Shown here: positions 1 through 8,400 of the stretch, piece after piece
Layout: each line of letters starts with the position of its first letter
How positions within the stretch are numbered: the first letter of the stretch is position 1
Virus record (IMG/VR): IMGVR_UViG_3300044961_001092
Span: 1 to 40,427 of that record
From: a virus
DNA length: 40,427 nucleotides
Strand: one strand, 5' to 3'
The notes under the pieces: generated by a model
Seen by the model: only the letters and a program-made list of their open reading frames with translations
What the model was told of the DNA's origin: nothing
Database searches by the model: none
Program-made: the position numbers and the translations under genes

Positions 1-1071
1 CATTCTATCGGCTGCGCGGCCGCTGTCCAACTCAACATTTTCAGATTTTTCGTAACCTGTAGCGGCCAATGCGTTTATTGCCTGACGCAACGGCAACAGG
101 TTGGCCTCGACATACACCGCCTGCGTGAGTCTGGGGTCTGTGTGCCGGGCAAGCTCCTGCGTCACGCTCATGGGAGCCCCGCTTGCCGCCAGCGCCGTCA
201 CGAAGCCTTTGCGGAAGCTGTGAAGCCCGATGGTCTGCCCCAGTCCGCCCAGATTCGCCGCTTTGGCGTCACCATCGAGGACCCATTTTCGAGGCCTCGG
301 CGAGAGCATGAGCAGGTCGAGCGGGTCACGCCTGCCGACATATGCAGTCAGCCACGGGAGCACGGAATCCGCAAGCGGGATTCGCTGCACCCGCCTTCCC
401 TTTGCCACCTTTGCAGGCACCGTAACGCACGCGCGGCCGGGCTCCAGGCAGAGATTGCCGACTCGGAGCTTCTGCATCTCCAGTGCTCGCAAGCCTGTCG
501 CACGCGAGAGACGGTACCACGGTGACCGCACCGACTTGGAGCGCCTGAGCTCTGCCGGTTTGGCCTCATCTTCCTCCGCGACGCGGATCATCGCGTCCAT
601 TTCGATGGGACTGAGGGCTCTGGAGCCCGGTCCCGCGAAGTGGCGAGTAAGACCTATACGCTCGAACGGGTTTTCAGGGATTTCCTCCCGTCGCACCAGC
701 CAGTTAGCCCACGCGCGCACGGCGCACAGGATGTTGTTTCTGGTTTTTGGCGTGGCCTTGAGGGCGGTGAGGTAGTCCTCGAGCGCCGGCCCCGCACCCC
801 GAACGTCGTGCAGCGTCTGCCATCCACACGCGACGCAGACGCGCTCGAGGGTGCGTGTGACCTGCGCAACGTAGCGCTCGGCCTTGCCCTGCGCATGGCA
901 CCACGCCGCGTACCGCTCGACGGCATCCCCCACAAGGGCGGAGGTCACCGATGGCTCGGGCTGCTGTGACACACCACAAGTATGTGGGATTATGCTCTGG
1001 ATTTCAAAACAAATCTTGCGCAGCAGACGGTTACCGGACCACACAAGCAGCTCAAATCGCAGCGGCTCCAT
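1..1071 (-). CDS. int: Tyrosine site-specific integrase (C-terminus runs off window)
   Basis: Phage integrase that recombines attP with a bacterial tRNA attachment site. The frame is open for 357 codons from ATG at 1071 to base 1. A clear ribosome-binding site, GGGAGGAG, lies 6 bases before the ATG. The N-terminal part (about residues 43-130) looks like a SAM-like core-binding domain, including the segment RNNILCAVRAWANWLVRR. The catalytic domain shows Arg195 in ATGLR, a probable beta-hairpin Lys near 224, His284 and Arg287 in HSFRK, His310 in LARH, and Tyr320 in QAVY. All catalytic residues are therefore present and only a C-terminal tail is cut off. It is the last gene of the leftward series and points at the expected attL. 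No excisionase is recognised beside it. Confidence 0.95.
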   Translation of the reverse strand, partial: MEPLRFELLVWSGNRLLRKICFEIQSIIPHTCGVSQQPEPSVTSALVGDAVERYAAWCHAQGKAERYVAQVTRTLERVCVACGWQTLHDVRGAGPALEDYLTALKATPKTRNNILCAVRAWANWLVRREEIPENPFERIGLTRHFAGPGSRALSPIEMDAMIRVAEEDEAKPAELRRSKSVRSPWYRLSRATGLRALEMQKLRVGNLCLEPGRACVTVPAKVAKGRRVQRIPLADSVLPWLTAYVGRRDPLDLLMLSPRPRKWVLDGDAKAANLGGLGQTIGLHSFRKGFVTALAASGAPMSVTQELARHTDPRLTQAVYVEANLLPLRQAINALAATGYEKSENVELDSGRAADRM

Positions 1072-1130
1072 GGCACACTCCTCCCATCGACGGCGAAGAG
1101 GGGTGTGATACGGCTCATGCTGGTTGAAGT

Positions 1131-1718
1131 TCAGGTGTCGGCGGCGATGCACACGCCCACGTCGCCGGAAGCGGCTTGCAAGTCGATGAAACACCGCTGG
1201 GGATTGCCGAGCTCAGGCAAAAACAGCACCGCAGGGGTGTCGTTCCCCGGGCTGTACACGGTCGGATCGGCGCCCCGGAAGCTTGTGATGACGGCCTCTC
1301 CGATGCCGGTGGGGGCGGTCGCCCTGGTCGCGGTGATCTCATCGGCGACGCGCTCTGTGGCGAGCACGCCGGTCCTTGCCGCGCCCGTGCCGAACATGGC
1401 CGAAAGCCGGAACTGGCCGAAGGACAGCATGGCCAAAAGCCACTGCGGTTCTTCCGGGTCTGACGACTCAATCTGCCACGACCCCCACGCACGATAGTTG
1501 TGCAGGGTGTTTTCGCCGGCGGTGCCGAAGAATATCACGCGCCCACCCCTCCATGGTTGGGTGTTCGACGGGGCGGCAACGAACTGGCTGGGCACTGTGT
1601 TGATGAGGGCGTTGTGCGCGGTATTCGAGATAATCGCCGCAGCGCTGATTGTGAAAGATGTCGCGGAGATGTTGGCCATCGTCTGGCGGCGAAAGGCCTG
1701 AGTTCGAAGCGTGTTCAC
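1131..1718 (-). CDS. Unknown phage protein, probably structural
   Basis: A 195-residue protein that I do not recognise. It starts with GTG at 1718, preceded by AAGGAG about 6 bases upstream; the ATG at residue 14 is an alternative start. The sequence is rich in Ala, Thr, Gly and short hydrophobic stretches typical of beta-sandwich phage proteins (for example NTLHNYRAWGSWQIES), with no signal peptide, membrane segment or enzyme motif. It lies between the small membrane protein gene at 1759-2022 and the integrase, in the spike and lysis-like region. A minor virion or spike-associated protein is the most likely role, by inference from position and composition. An unrecognised muralytic role cannot be excluded but no catalytic signature is visible. 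Confidence 0.7.
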   Translation of the reverse strand: MNTLRTQAFRRQTMANISATSFTISAAAIISNTAHNALINTVPSQFVAAPSNTQPWRGGRVIFFGTAGENTLHNYRAWGSWQIESSDPEEPQWLLAMLSFGQFRLSAMFGTGAARTGVLATERVADEITATRATAPTGIGEAVITSFRGADPTVYSPGNDTPAVLFLPELGNPQRCFIDLQAASGDVGVCIAADT

Positions 1719-1758
1719 AGGAAGCTCCTTTTCGCGGGTTCTCGGCCGCGGGACACTG

Positions 1759-2022
1759 TCACTTGATGCGTTCTTTGATGGTCCGAAGGTCGGCCTTGAT
1801 TTCGGCCAGCCCTCCGATCACGTCGGCCTCCAGTTTGCGAAGGCGTGATTCGTGGTCGGCAATGCTGTCCGCGTGGTAGTTCAAGCGATTCTCGGCGGTC
1901 ACCTTGAACCCGACCGTTGCGCTCGCCGCGCCGATGGTGACGCCGACCAGCGAGACGACGACACCGAGAGACGTGCGAACGCGGGTAGACCGCTCAACTT
2001 CGATGGCCTCGGCTTGCGTCAT
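1759..2022 (-). CDS. Small membrane protein with coiled coil, holin-like candidate
   Basis: An 87-residue protein. The ATG at 2022 overlaps the stop codon of the beta-helix gene (TAATG), so it should be translated by coupling; longer upstream readings of this frame run over that gene and are not real. Residues about 18-38 (LGVVVSLVGVTIGAASATVG) form one hydrophobic segment. Residues 50-85 are charged and heptad-like (DHESRLRKLEADVIGGLAEI), suggesting a coiled coil. A single membrane helix joined to a coiled coil is common among small phage lysis proteins (holin-like and XhlA-like), although in XhlA the order is reversed. Its position after the spike gene and near a lipoprotein supports a lysis role, but this is inference. 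Confidence 0.7.
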   Translation of the reverse strand: MTQAEAIEVERSTRVRTSLGVVVSLVGVTIGAASATVGFKVTAENRLNYHADSIADHESRLRKLEADVIGGLAEIKADLRTIKERIK

Positions 2023-4046
2023 TATCGCCCCCTCAGTTGATTGGGGCCCCACATGCTGATGTAGTCGCCGGTTGCTCCAACAAGTCCGCCGGTCGAATGG
2101 GGCACCCACATGCGTCGGCTTGTCATCGCCGCGAGAGATGCGCGGCGCAACTCGCTCTTGTTCGCCCACGCCCCGATGAGCCCGTAGGTGTACGGGTCGG
2201 AGAAGACGCACCCGTTGATCGCCACGCCGGTACGGTCGATGCCCGTCGAGGTGTTCAGGAACTCGGCGGCGGTGTCGAAGTCGGTATCGGCCATGAACGT
2301 GCCGACGTTGACGTAGCAGTTGCCGGAGAACTGGCGTTTGGCCTCGGTCGCGGTCCACGCGGCATCCTCGTTGGCGATGAGCCTGCGGGTGCCCGTCGCG
2401 TTGGCAAAGGCGATGATGGAATCCTCAACGATGAACGTGCCGCTGCCGGACGGGGTCGCGTATCGGAACATGTTGCTGACTTGTCCGACCGAGCGCAGGC
2501 CAACGTCGATGATGGTGCATCCCCGGAAGCGGACGGTGTTCCCGGTATTGACTTCGATACCGTGACCTTGGAATCCCGCCGAGAAGTGGTCCGAGTTGAT
2601 GACGATGACGCACCGCTCGAACAGGCAGTACTTCGTGCCGCTGATCGTGGTCCAACGCATCGCCGTACACGTCGGCGTAGGCGACGCGCTGGTCCATGCC
2701 GACCCGACGCCGCGCAGGTCGATCAGGCATCGACGCATGGCGACGTGCTGGGTTTGTGCCGTGCCCGCCCCGCCGAACGCGAACGCATGGACGTTCTCGA
2801 AAGAGCAATCTTCGATGACGAGCGGATAGGTAGACGGGTCCGTCGCCACGAACGTGGCCGGGGCATACGCGCCGTTGACCAGAATGAACGCCCCACCGCC
2901 AGCGTGCGCCGTCGGGTTGGTGTGCCGCACGACGTTGCGGCGCATCACGCACCCGCTCATGGGGTACGTCGGGCTTTCCGTGGTCGAACCGTCGAGGGAT
3001 GTTATAAACCCGGCTGATGGCGTCTTCGCGGTGAACAGGGGTTGGCATGACGGGCTGAGGACGACGTGGGCGTACCACTCGCAGTCTTCGACGACGTGGT
3101 TCGTGGCCGGACGACCGACAACAAAGAACGGCGAGAAGGAGCCGGTGTTGCTGTCGAGCGTGGTCGCCGCACCGTAGTACCCACGGCCCGAGCAACGGCG
3201 GATGACGTTTCCGGTCTGCGCTGGCGATGGTGTACCCGTGTGCCCGAAATAGTGGTGGCTCGCCCCGTCGATCGAGTGACAGTCCTCGATGACGCAGTTA
3301 GACGAGTCGGAGGTGCAGAGTTGATAGGTGCCGTTGGTCTGGTAGGCGTTCGCGGTCATAAACCCGCGAATGGTGCATCGGTTGGCGTTCTGCAAACAGA
3401 TCAGGGCGGGCGTGCCGGTGTTTCCGATGACGAAAGACACGTCCGGCGTGCTGGCCGACGTTGAGGGCGCGGACCCTGCTCCGCTCAGCAACGTCCCGAA
3501 TCGGTCGGTGATTCGGATCGTGAGGACGCCGGTCGCCGAGTCGTAGAACCACGAGTTGTCGGTCGTGGCGACGGTCGCGGCATCGACGACCCACTTGAGG
3601 TGTCCGAAGTGCCTGCCCTGCTGCTCGACGACGCGGCCCCACCGGAACAGAACGGCGGTCAGATCAAGCCCGGTGGCGAGCGTGTAGGTGTAGGTGTTGC
3701 CGCTGGCGGTCCACGATCCGCCCGTGATCGGCACGTCACCGCGAAGGAACGGCTGGCTGATGGTCAGCGCGCCGGGGTTGGGCTCGGCGGTGGTCCACGG
3801 CGTAAACGTCACTCCGACGGCCCCGGCGGGGTTCCCGGCAAAGTTGTAGTTGGCGAACGATCGCTCGGGGTTCGCGGCGGTTCCCCGAATGATTCCGGAG
3901 ACGTACACCACGTCCCCCTCGACGAACCCGGTTCCTGCGGAGACGGCGGCAAACAGGCGGTTGATGCTGGGGGCGGGTGTGGCCGCGTTCTGCATCTGGG
4001 CCTGCGTGGTGCCCGTGCCGCTGGGGTGGACGTAGTAATTCGCCAT
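2022..4046 (-). CDS. Right-handed beta-helix tail spike-like protein
   Basis: A 674-residue protein starting at ATG 4046 after GAGGGAG. From about residue 200 onward it has the repeating pattern of a parallel beta-helix, with short strands ending in motifs such as RCTIRGF, NCVIEDCHSI, NVIRRCSG, HVVEDCEWY, VIEDCSFENV and VAMRRCLIDLRG. Such proteins are usually phage tail spikes or pectate-lyase-like depolymerases. The N-terminal 120 residues (MANYYVHPSGTGTT onward) would hold the virion-attachment part. It is the only obvious receptor-binding candidate in the phage. Catalytic residues cannot be assigned from sequence alone, so enzymatic depolymerase activity is unproven. It overlaps the next small membrane gene by one base. 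Confidence 0.82.
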   Translation of the reverse strand: MANYYVHPSGTGTTQAQMQNAATPAPSINRLFAAVSAGTGFVEGDVVYVSGIIRGTAANPERSFANYNFAGNPAGAVGVTFTPWTTAEPNPGALTISQPFLRGDVPITGGSWTASGNTYTYTLATGLDLTAVLFRWGRVVEQQGRHFGHLKWVVDAATVATTDNSWFYDSATGVLTIRITDRFGTLLSGAGSAPSTSASTPDVSFVIGNTGTPALICLQNANRCTIRGFMTANAYQTNGTYQLCTSDSSNCVIEDCHSIDGASHHYFGHTGTPSPAQTGNVIRRCSGRGYYGAATTLDSNTGSFSPFFVVGRPATNHVVEDCEWYAHVVLSPSCQPLFTAKTPSAGFITSLDGSTTESPTYPMSGCVMRRNVVRHTNPTAHAGGGAFILVNGAYAPATFVATDPSTYPLVIEDCSFENVHAFAFGGAGTAQTQHVAMRRCLIDLRGVGSAWTSASPTPTCTAMRWTTISGTKYCLFERCVIVINSDHFSAGFQGHGIEVNTGNTVRFRGCTIIDVGLRSVGQVSNMFRYATPSGSGTFIVEDSIIAFANATGTRRLIANEDAAWTATEAKRQFSGNCYVNVGTFMADTDFDTAAEFLNTSTGIDRTGVAINGCVFSDPYTYGLIGAWANKSELRRASLAAMTSRRMWVPHSTGGLVGATGDYISMWGPNQLRGR

Positions 4047-4090
4047 CAGATCTCCCTCTCAATCAGGGCATTTGCCGACGGCCGGCTCGA

Positions 4091-4828
4091 TCACGAGGAC
4101 GCCTTCGCTGGGGGCGGAGCGTGCAGGGCGAACAACTGAGCCTGAGCCGCGTCCCACGCGGCGTCGGCGGCCTGGCGGACGGCCTCGGCGGACGCACGAC
4201 CCTCCGCGACGCCCTCGGCGTAGTTGGCGTCCGCGTCCTTCTTGCGGCGACGCATCTGGTACAGCATCCCGCCCCCCAGAAGGACGTTGAGCGCAGCGTT
4301 CACGTCGATGCCCGCCGCGCCCATCGCGGACTGGACCCCGGGGATCCCCGCGACGAACCTGCCGATCCCCGCCCACTTCTCTCGCTTCGCAGCCAGTTCG
4401 GCCGCTGCCGCGTCCCCCTGCTCCACGATGAGGGCGAGCTTTTGTTCAAGCGCCTTGGCGGCGGCGTCGATGGCGGCTGTAGCGGCGGCGATCTTCTGGC
4501 CGGTCTCCGCTTCCACCATGGCGGCCTCGGCGGTGAGCTCGGCGGCGGTGGTGGCCTGCCGCTGGGCCAGGTCGATCGATGCTCTCCGGGCTTCGGCCTG
4601 AGCCTCCCGGATCTCCTGTGCAGCGGCGTCGGCGGCGAGCTTGGCCTCGGCCTTGGCGGCGGCCTCCCTCGCCATAACCTCCCGGACGAGGCCGGCCTCT
4701 GTTACCGGTTCGCCCGTGAATGGGCTGGGGACGCGCGGGTCCATAACGTCGCACCCGGCAAGGCCAAGGACGCACCCAGCCAGAGCGAGGACGATGACGA
4801 CACGATTGAAGGTGGATCGGATGAGCAC
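4091..4828 (-). CDS. Alanine-rich coiled-coil lipoprotein, spanin-like candidate
   Basis: A lipoprotein of 245 residues if started at GTG 4828, which has GGAGA 7 bases upstream. A GTG at 4834 is also in frame but lies too close to that site. The N-terminus is a typical lipoprotein signal with two possible lipoboxes, LALAGC and LGLAGC (Cys19 and Cys26). A long Ala/Glu/Lys-rich helical region follows (about residues 45-150). Near residues 165-192 is a hydrophobic Gly-rich stretch ending in MRRRKK, which could be a second membrane segment. Lipid anchor, periplasmic helix and membrane segment together resemble unimolecular spanins that fuse inner and outer membranes during lysis. The Asp after Cys26 would favour inner-membrane retention in enteric bacteria, so the spanin reading is tentative. 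Confidence 0.8.
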   Translation of the reverse strand: MLIRSTFNRVVIVLALAGCVLGLAGCDVMDPRVPSPFTGEPVTEAGLVREVMAREAAAKAEAKLAADAAAQEIREAQAEARRASIDLAQRQATTAAELTAEAAMVEAETGQKIAAATAAIDAAAKALEQKLALIVEQGDAAAAELAAKREKWAGIGRFVAGIPGVQSAMGAAGIDVNAALNVLLGGGMLYQMRRRKKDADANYAEGVAEGRASAEAVRQAADAAWDAAQAQLFALHAPPPAKASS

Positions 4829-4893
4829 GGCCACGTCTCCGGCTCAAGCCCGGACGCAGACGGCACGGCGCAGTGTAGCACCATTACGGGACG

Positions 4894-4922
4894 TTGACAC
4901 AGCACCCGGAAGCCGTTCTAAT
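4894..4922 (+). promoter_or_regulatory. Strong sigma70-type promoter of the plus-strand moron gene
   Basis: TTGACA at 4894-4899 is a perfect -35 box. It is followed by a 17-base spacer and TCTAAT at 4917-4922, one base from the consensus -10. Transcription should start near 4929, giving a leader of about 15 bases that still contains the AAGGAG ribosome-binding site at 4933-4938. It is the best housekeeping promoter I saw in the window and serves the only rightward phage gene, so that gene is probably expressed in the lysogen. Confidence 0.82.
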
Positions 4923-4944
4923 CCACCGATTCAAGGAGACGGTG

Positions 4945-5427
4945 ATGTCTTTTCAAAGTCCCGTGGTTTCGCCCAAGTCGATCGCCCTCGACATACTGCG
5001 ATGGATCCTTGTGCTGCCGGCGGCCGCTGCTGGTGCCCTGATCTTTGCGTACATCTTTGTGCAGTGCGCCGGGTTCTTCACCAACTTCGCCAAGCCGGAG
5101 ATGGATGGGTGGGGTTTCGGCCAGCATTGGGTTTTGGGTCCCATCTACACAGTCGCCCAAGCGGTGACCAGCGCGGCCGGGTTTGTGCTTGTTGGGACGC
5201 AGTGCGCTCCTGATAGACGATCGGTCGTGTCCACCGTGCTCGCCACCATCTGGGGCATTTTCTTGCTGGCCGTCTACGGGATCTTCTGGTCGGCGTTTTT
5301 CCACGACGATCCGGACGCGAGAACCTGGAGTGCGGGCATCCGCATGACCCTGTACTTCGCCGCTGGGATGTTCGCAGCCGTGGCGGCCGCAGCCTCAATC
5401 AACGGCCGGGAACGGTTGCGGGCCTGA
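4945..5427 (+). CDS. Four-helix membrane protein, prophage moron
   Basis: A 160-residue membrane protein starting at ATG 4945, six bases after AAGGAG; the longer frame from 4894 would begin inside the -35 box. Four hydrophobic segments are visible at about residues 17-47, 63-86, 93-118 and 130-150, with charged loops between them (for example HDDPDART before helix 4). I do not recognise the family. It is the only plus-strand phage gene, has its own strong promoter, and is inserted between leftward structural and lysis genes. These are the marks of a moron, a gene expressed in the lysogen for the benefit of prophage or host. Superinfection exclusion or an envelope change is a reasonable guess, not shown. 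Its 3' end overlaps the 3' end of the giant gene by 29 bases, tail to tail. Confidence 0.85.
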   Translation: MSFQSPVVSPKSIALDILRWILVLPAAAAGALIFAYIFVQCAGFFTNFAKPEMDGWGFGQHWVLGPIYTVAQAVTSAAGFVLVGTQCAPDRRSVVSTVLATIWGIFLLAVYGIFWSAFFHDDPDARTWSAGIRMTLYFAAGMFAAVAAAASINGRERLRA

Positions 5428-8400
5428 CCCTGTTCTCCGCCTGCTTGCTGCGAGCCTCTCGAACAGCTTCCCCAAAGAGCGACCACTCTTCCCGGTAACG
5501 ATCACGCTCTTTGTCCCGGTCGGCTGGGCTGAGGCCGCGGAGGTACAAGGCGTACTCCTTCTCTGACCTTCCACCCCGGACCCGCTTCTGGACTCCTTCG
5601 ATAAGGTTCGTCGCCACGCGAGGGTTGTCTTTGTTGCGCTCGAGGTAGTCGTACACCCGCTCGACAGCGTCGTCCTTGCTGCGCCGGCTGATCGCGGCAT
5701 AGACGCTCCATGGTTCTCCCTTCGGCTGGCCAAACAGCCGCACCGCCCCCTTGCCGGCGGTGTAGACGGGCTCTCCAGGCACACCGGCAATCTTCATTGC
5801 GGCGAGTACGGCACGTTCCACCTTGGGCATCAGTTCGGCCCGGTCGGGAGTGCTGCCGGCTGTGGTCTCGTCTTTCCGAGCCATGAGTGCTCGGACGGGC
5901 TCGACAATGTCCGTCGTGAGCCCGACGAACGAGGTGGGCTTGTTGAAGTCCACTGGCTTTCCCCGAAGCGTGGCGCTGAGGATCTTGACCACGTCGGATC
6001 CGCCCAGCGCAAAGGCGTCGACCACGTCCGCGAGCGCGGCGACGCCGAGCTGGTCCAGGGTCTTGGGTTGCTTCTCGTCCTGGAAGCCGCGGGTGAAGCG
6101 TCGCCAAAGCTCCCTGATGATCGCGGCAAGCACGGCCGAGGCCATGAGGCCAAGCGCCGCACGACTTAGACGAGCCGCGTTGGCCCGCGAGGGGTTGTGG
6201 TAGAACTCGAGCGCCGCTTCCTCGACCTGGTTCCCCATCTTCATCGCCGCGCTGGCAAACAAGGTCCACATCGCAGCAAAGGCGTTTTGGTGGCCGAGAA
6301 GACCTTGCCCCGTATGGTCGATCTCGCTGGTCGCGTTCGCCGTGCGGCGGATTGTGAGGGCCGCCTCCCTTGCGGCCGTCTCCTGCACCTGCAACTCGGT
6401 CATGTGGGGGAACGTCTGCTTGATCCTCGACTTGGCCGCGGCGTAGACGCCGATAGCCACGTCCTGATCGAAGTACTCCAAGGGCTTCATGCCAACCTGC
6501 TTGTACTTGCGATACCAGCCGACCAAGGCGTTCGACGGCCTGGACCCCAACGCCCCGGTGTACTGGGTGGGATCGACGAGTCGGGCCGAACCCTCCCCGT
6601 ACCGGTCCCGAAGGTATCCGCTGTGGCGGGTCATCTCGGCGAAGAGGGTGCGGTTCAGCACGTTCAGACGCGGGAACTTGGCTAGGATGCCGGCGGCCTC
6701 GCTCCAAGTGCCGGCGTCGGCGGCGGCCATCAAGAGCCCGAGCTTTTGCAGGACCACGGTCGTCAGCCGCCCCCAGAGCGTGGCGACAGCGTAGTTCCCG
6801 ACGAACTTCCGCAGAGTCCGATTCTCCACGTTTCGGAGGTTGGAGTCGACTCCGGACACCGCGGCCAAACGCTGCTCGACTTCCGCGGTCCACTGGGTCC
6901 CAAGCCGGGCGTCCAGAATGGGTCGGAGTTGCGGATGTCCCATCAGCATCAAGGCCGTGCGAATAGGCGAGGCCATGTGGGCGTACCGCGAGACCCGATC
7001 GATATGCTGGTCCGCGAACCGGAAGAAATCCTTCACAACGATGGGATCGCTGCTGGTGGACCGGGCTTTCAGAATCCCCATGTCTTCAAGCCAGCGTTGC
7101 ATAATCGAGGTTTGCCCTCGCGCGTTCTGCTGCCGTTGAGACCGGTCTCGCGATCGAGAGAAATGTTCCGGGTTGGTGAAGAGGTCGATGCCGTCCATCT
7201 CCCTGCTGGCCTGATTCCCTTCTTGCGCAAGGCGGCCGTTGGCAAAGGACTTGAACGCCCGGAGCATGTCCATCTCGAACGCCGTGGCCGACTGCTCGAG
7301 CGCATCGAAGTCGGCGGCGGTCAACTTGAAAACACGGTTGGTTTGCCCCTTGAACCGATCCAGAATGAGACCGCCCTTGAGGATCTCGGGCCGGTTTTGC
7401 GGGTCGGACCACAGCCCCAAAAGGTGCATCCGCTCCGAAGGCGTGATGTCGATCCGCCCGGCGTCTGGAAGATCGACCTCCGAGGTAGTCGTGGCCATGT
7501 CGGACAAAGCCCGCTCGGTGATCTTGTGCCTGACCAGCACCGCCCGCATCGCGTCGATGCCCTCGTACCTCAGCTTGAGCGCGCGGTCTTCTCCCTCCGC
7601 CACGGCCTCGTACACCGTGCGGTATAGAACGCCGTCCCGCCCACCAGCCGCCGACATCATGCGGGCGGTATCGCGCCGGCGGTCTCCGAAGAACTGACGG
7701 AGCGTGCCCTTGCTTGTGATGCCCGGTGGCTGGCCCTTGTCGCGGCCCAAGTCCTTGGAATGTCGGGCGGAGACTTGAGCGGCCGTGCTCGCAGCCAAGT
7801 CTCTGAGGTCCATCATCTTCCCCATCACCCGGGCCTTCTCGTATGTGGCCGAGAGCCACGCAACATGCCGCAGAGCTTGATCTGCCAAACGGATGGCCTC
7901 GGGCCGGAGGTTCGGGTCCGACAGGTCCCGGGGCCCAACCATCCGAAGGGCCCCAAGGTCGGCATCGGTGAAAGCGTTTGAGCGTCCTTGGCTCACCTGG
8001 TCAGCGATGAAGTCGGCCAGAGGGCCGAGGTCGGGCATGACCTTGGCCTCGCGGATCGATTTCACCACAGGCTCGACCACGGCGCGGTGCTCGGGGCGGA
8101 GCTTGCCGAGCGTAACCTTTGCGGCAAAGGGTTTGGTCGGCTTTGTGACACCCAGAGACTTGTTGATCTGCTGGGCCAGAGTGGGCCCGGTCTTGGGCTT
8201 GACGAACGAACCGACGGTGCGCGTGAGCCGAGAGACGGCCTGACGACGCAGCAACGATCCGAGCTCGCGTTGCATGGCCTGGACCGCGCGCATGTACTGG
8301 CCCAGAGTCTTGACGGTCCGAACTTGCCGGATGAACTTCCCGCGGATCTGGGGCGGAAGGTTCGCCCGCAAGATGTCATGGAGGTTGTCGCGGAGCCTTT

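Noticed and set aside
1759-2358. 199-codon reading of the small membrane gene
   Set aside because: The first 112 codons run over the beta-helix gene in another frame with Arg/His-rich nonsense; the ATG at 2022 overlapping the stop codon is the real start.
5473-5513. Nine-base inverted repeat CAAAGAGCG ... CGCTCTTTG as moron terminator
   Set aside because: The loop would be 23 bases and no T-run follows; it lies in giant-gene coding sequence and is probably chance.
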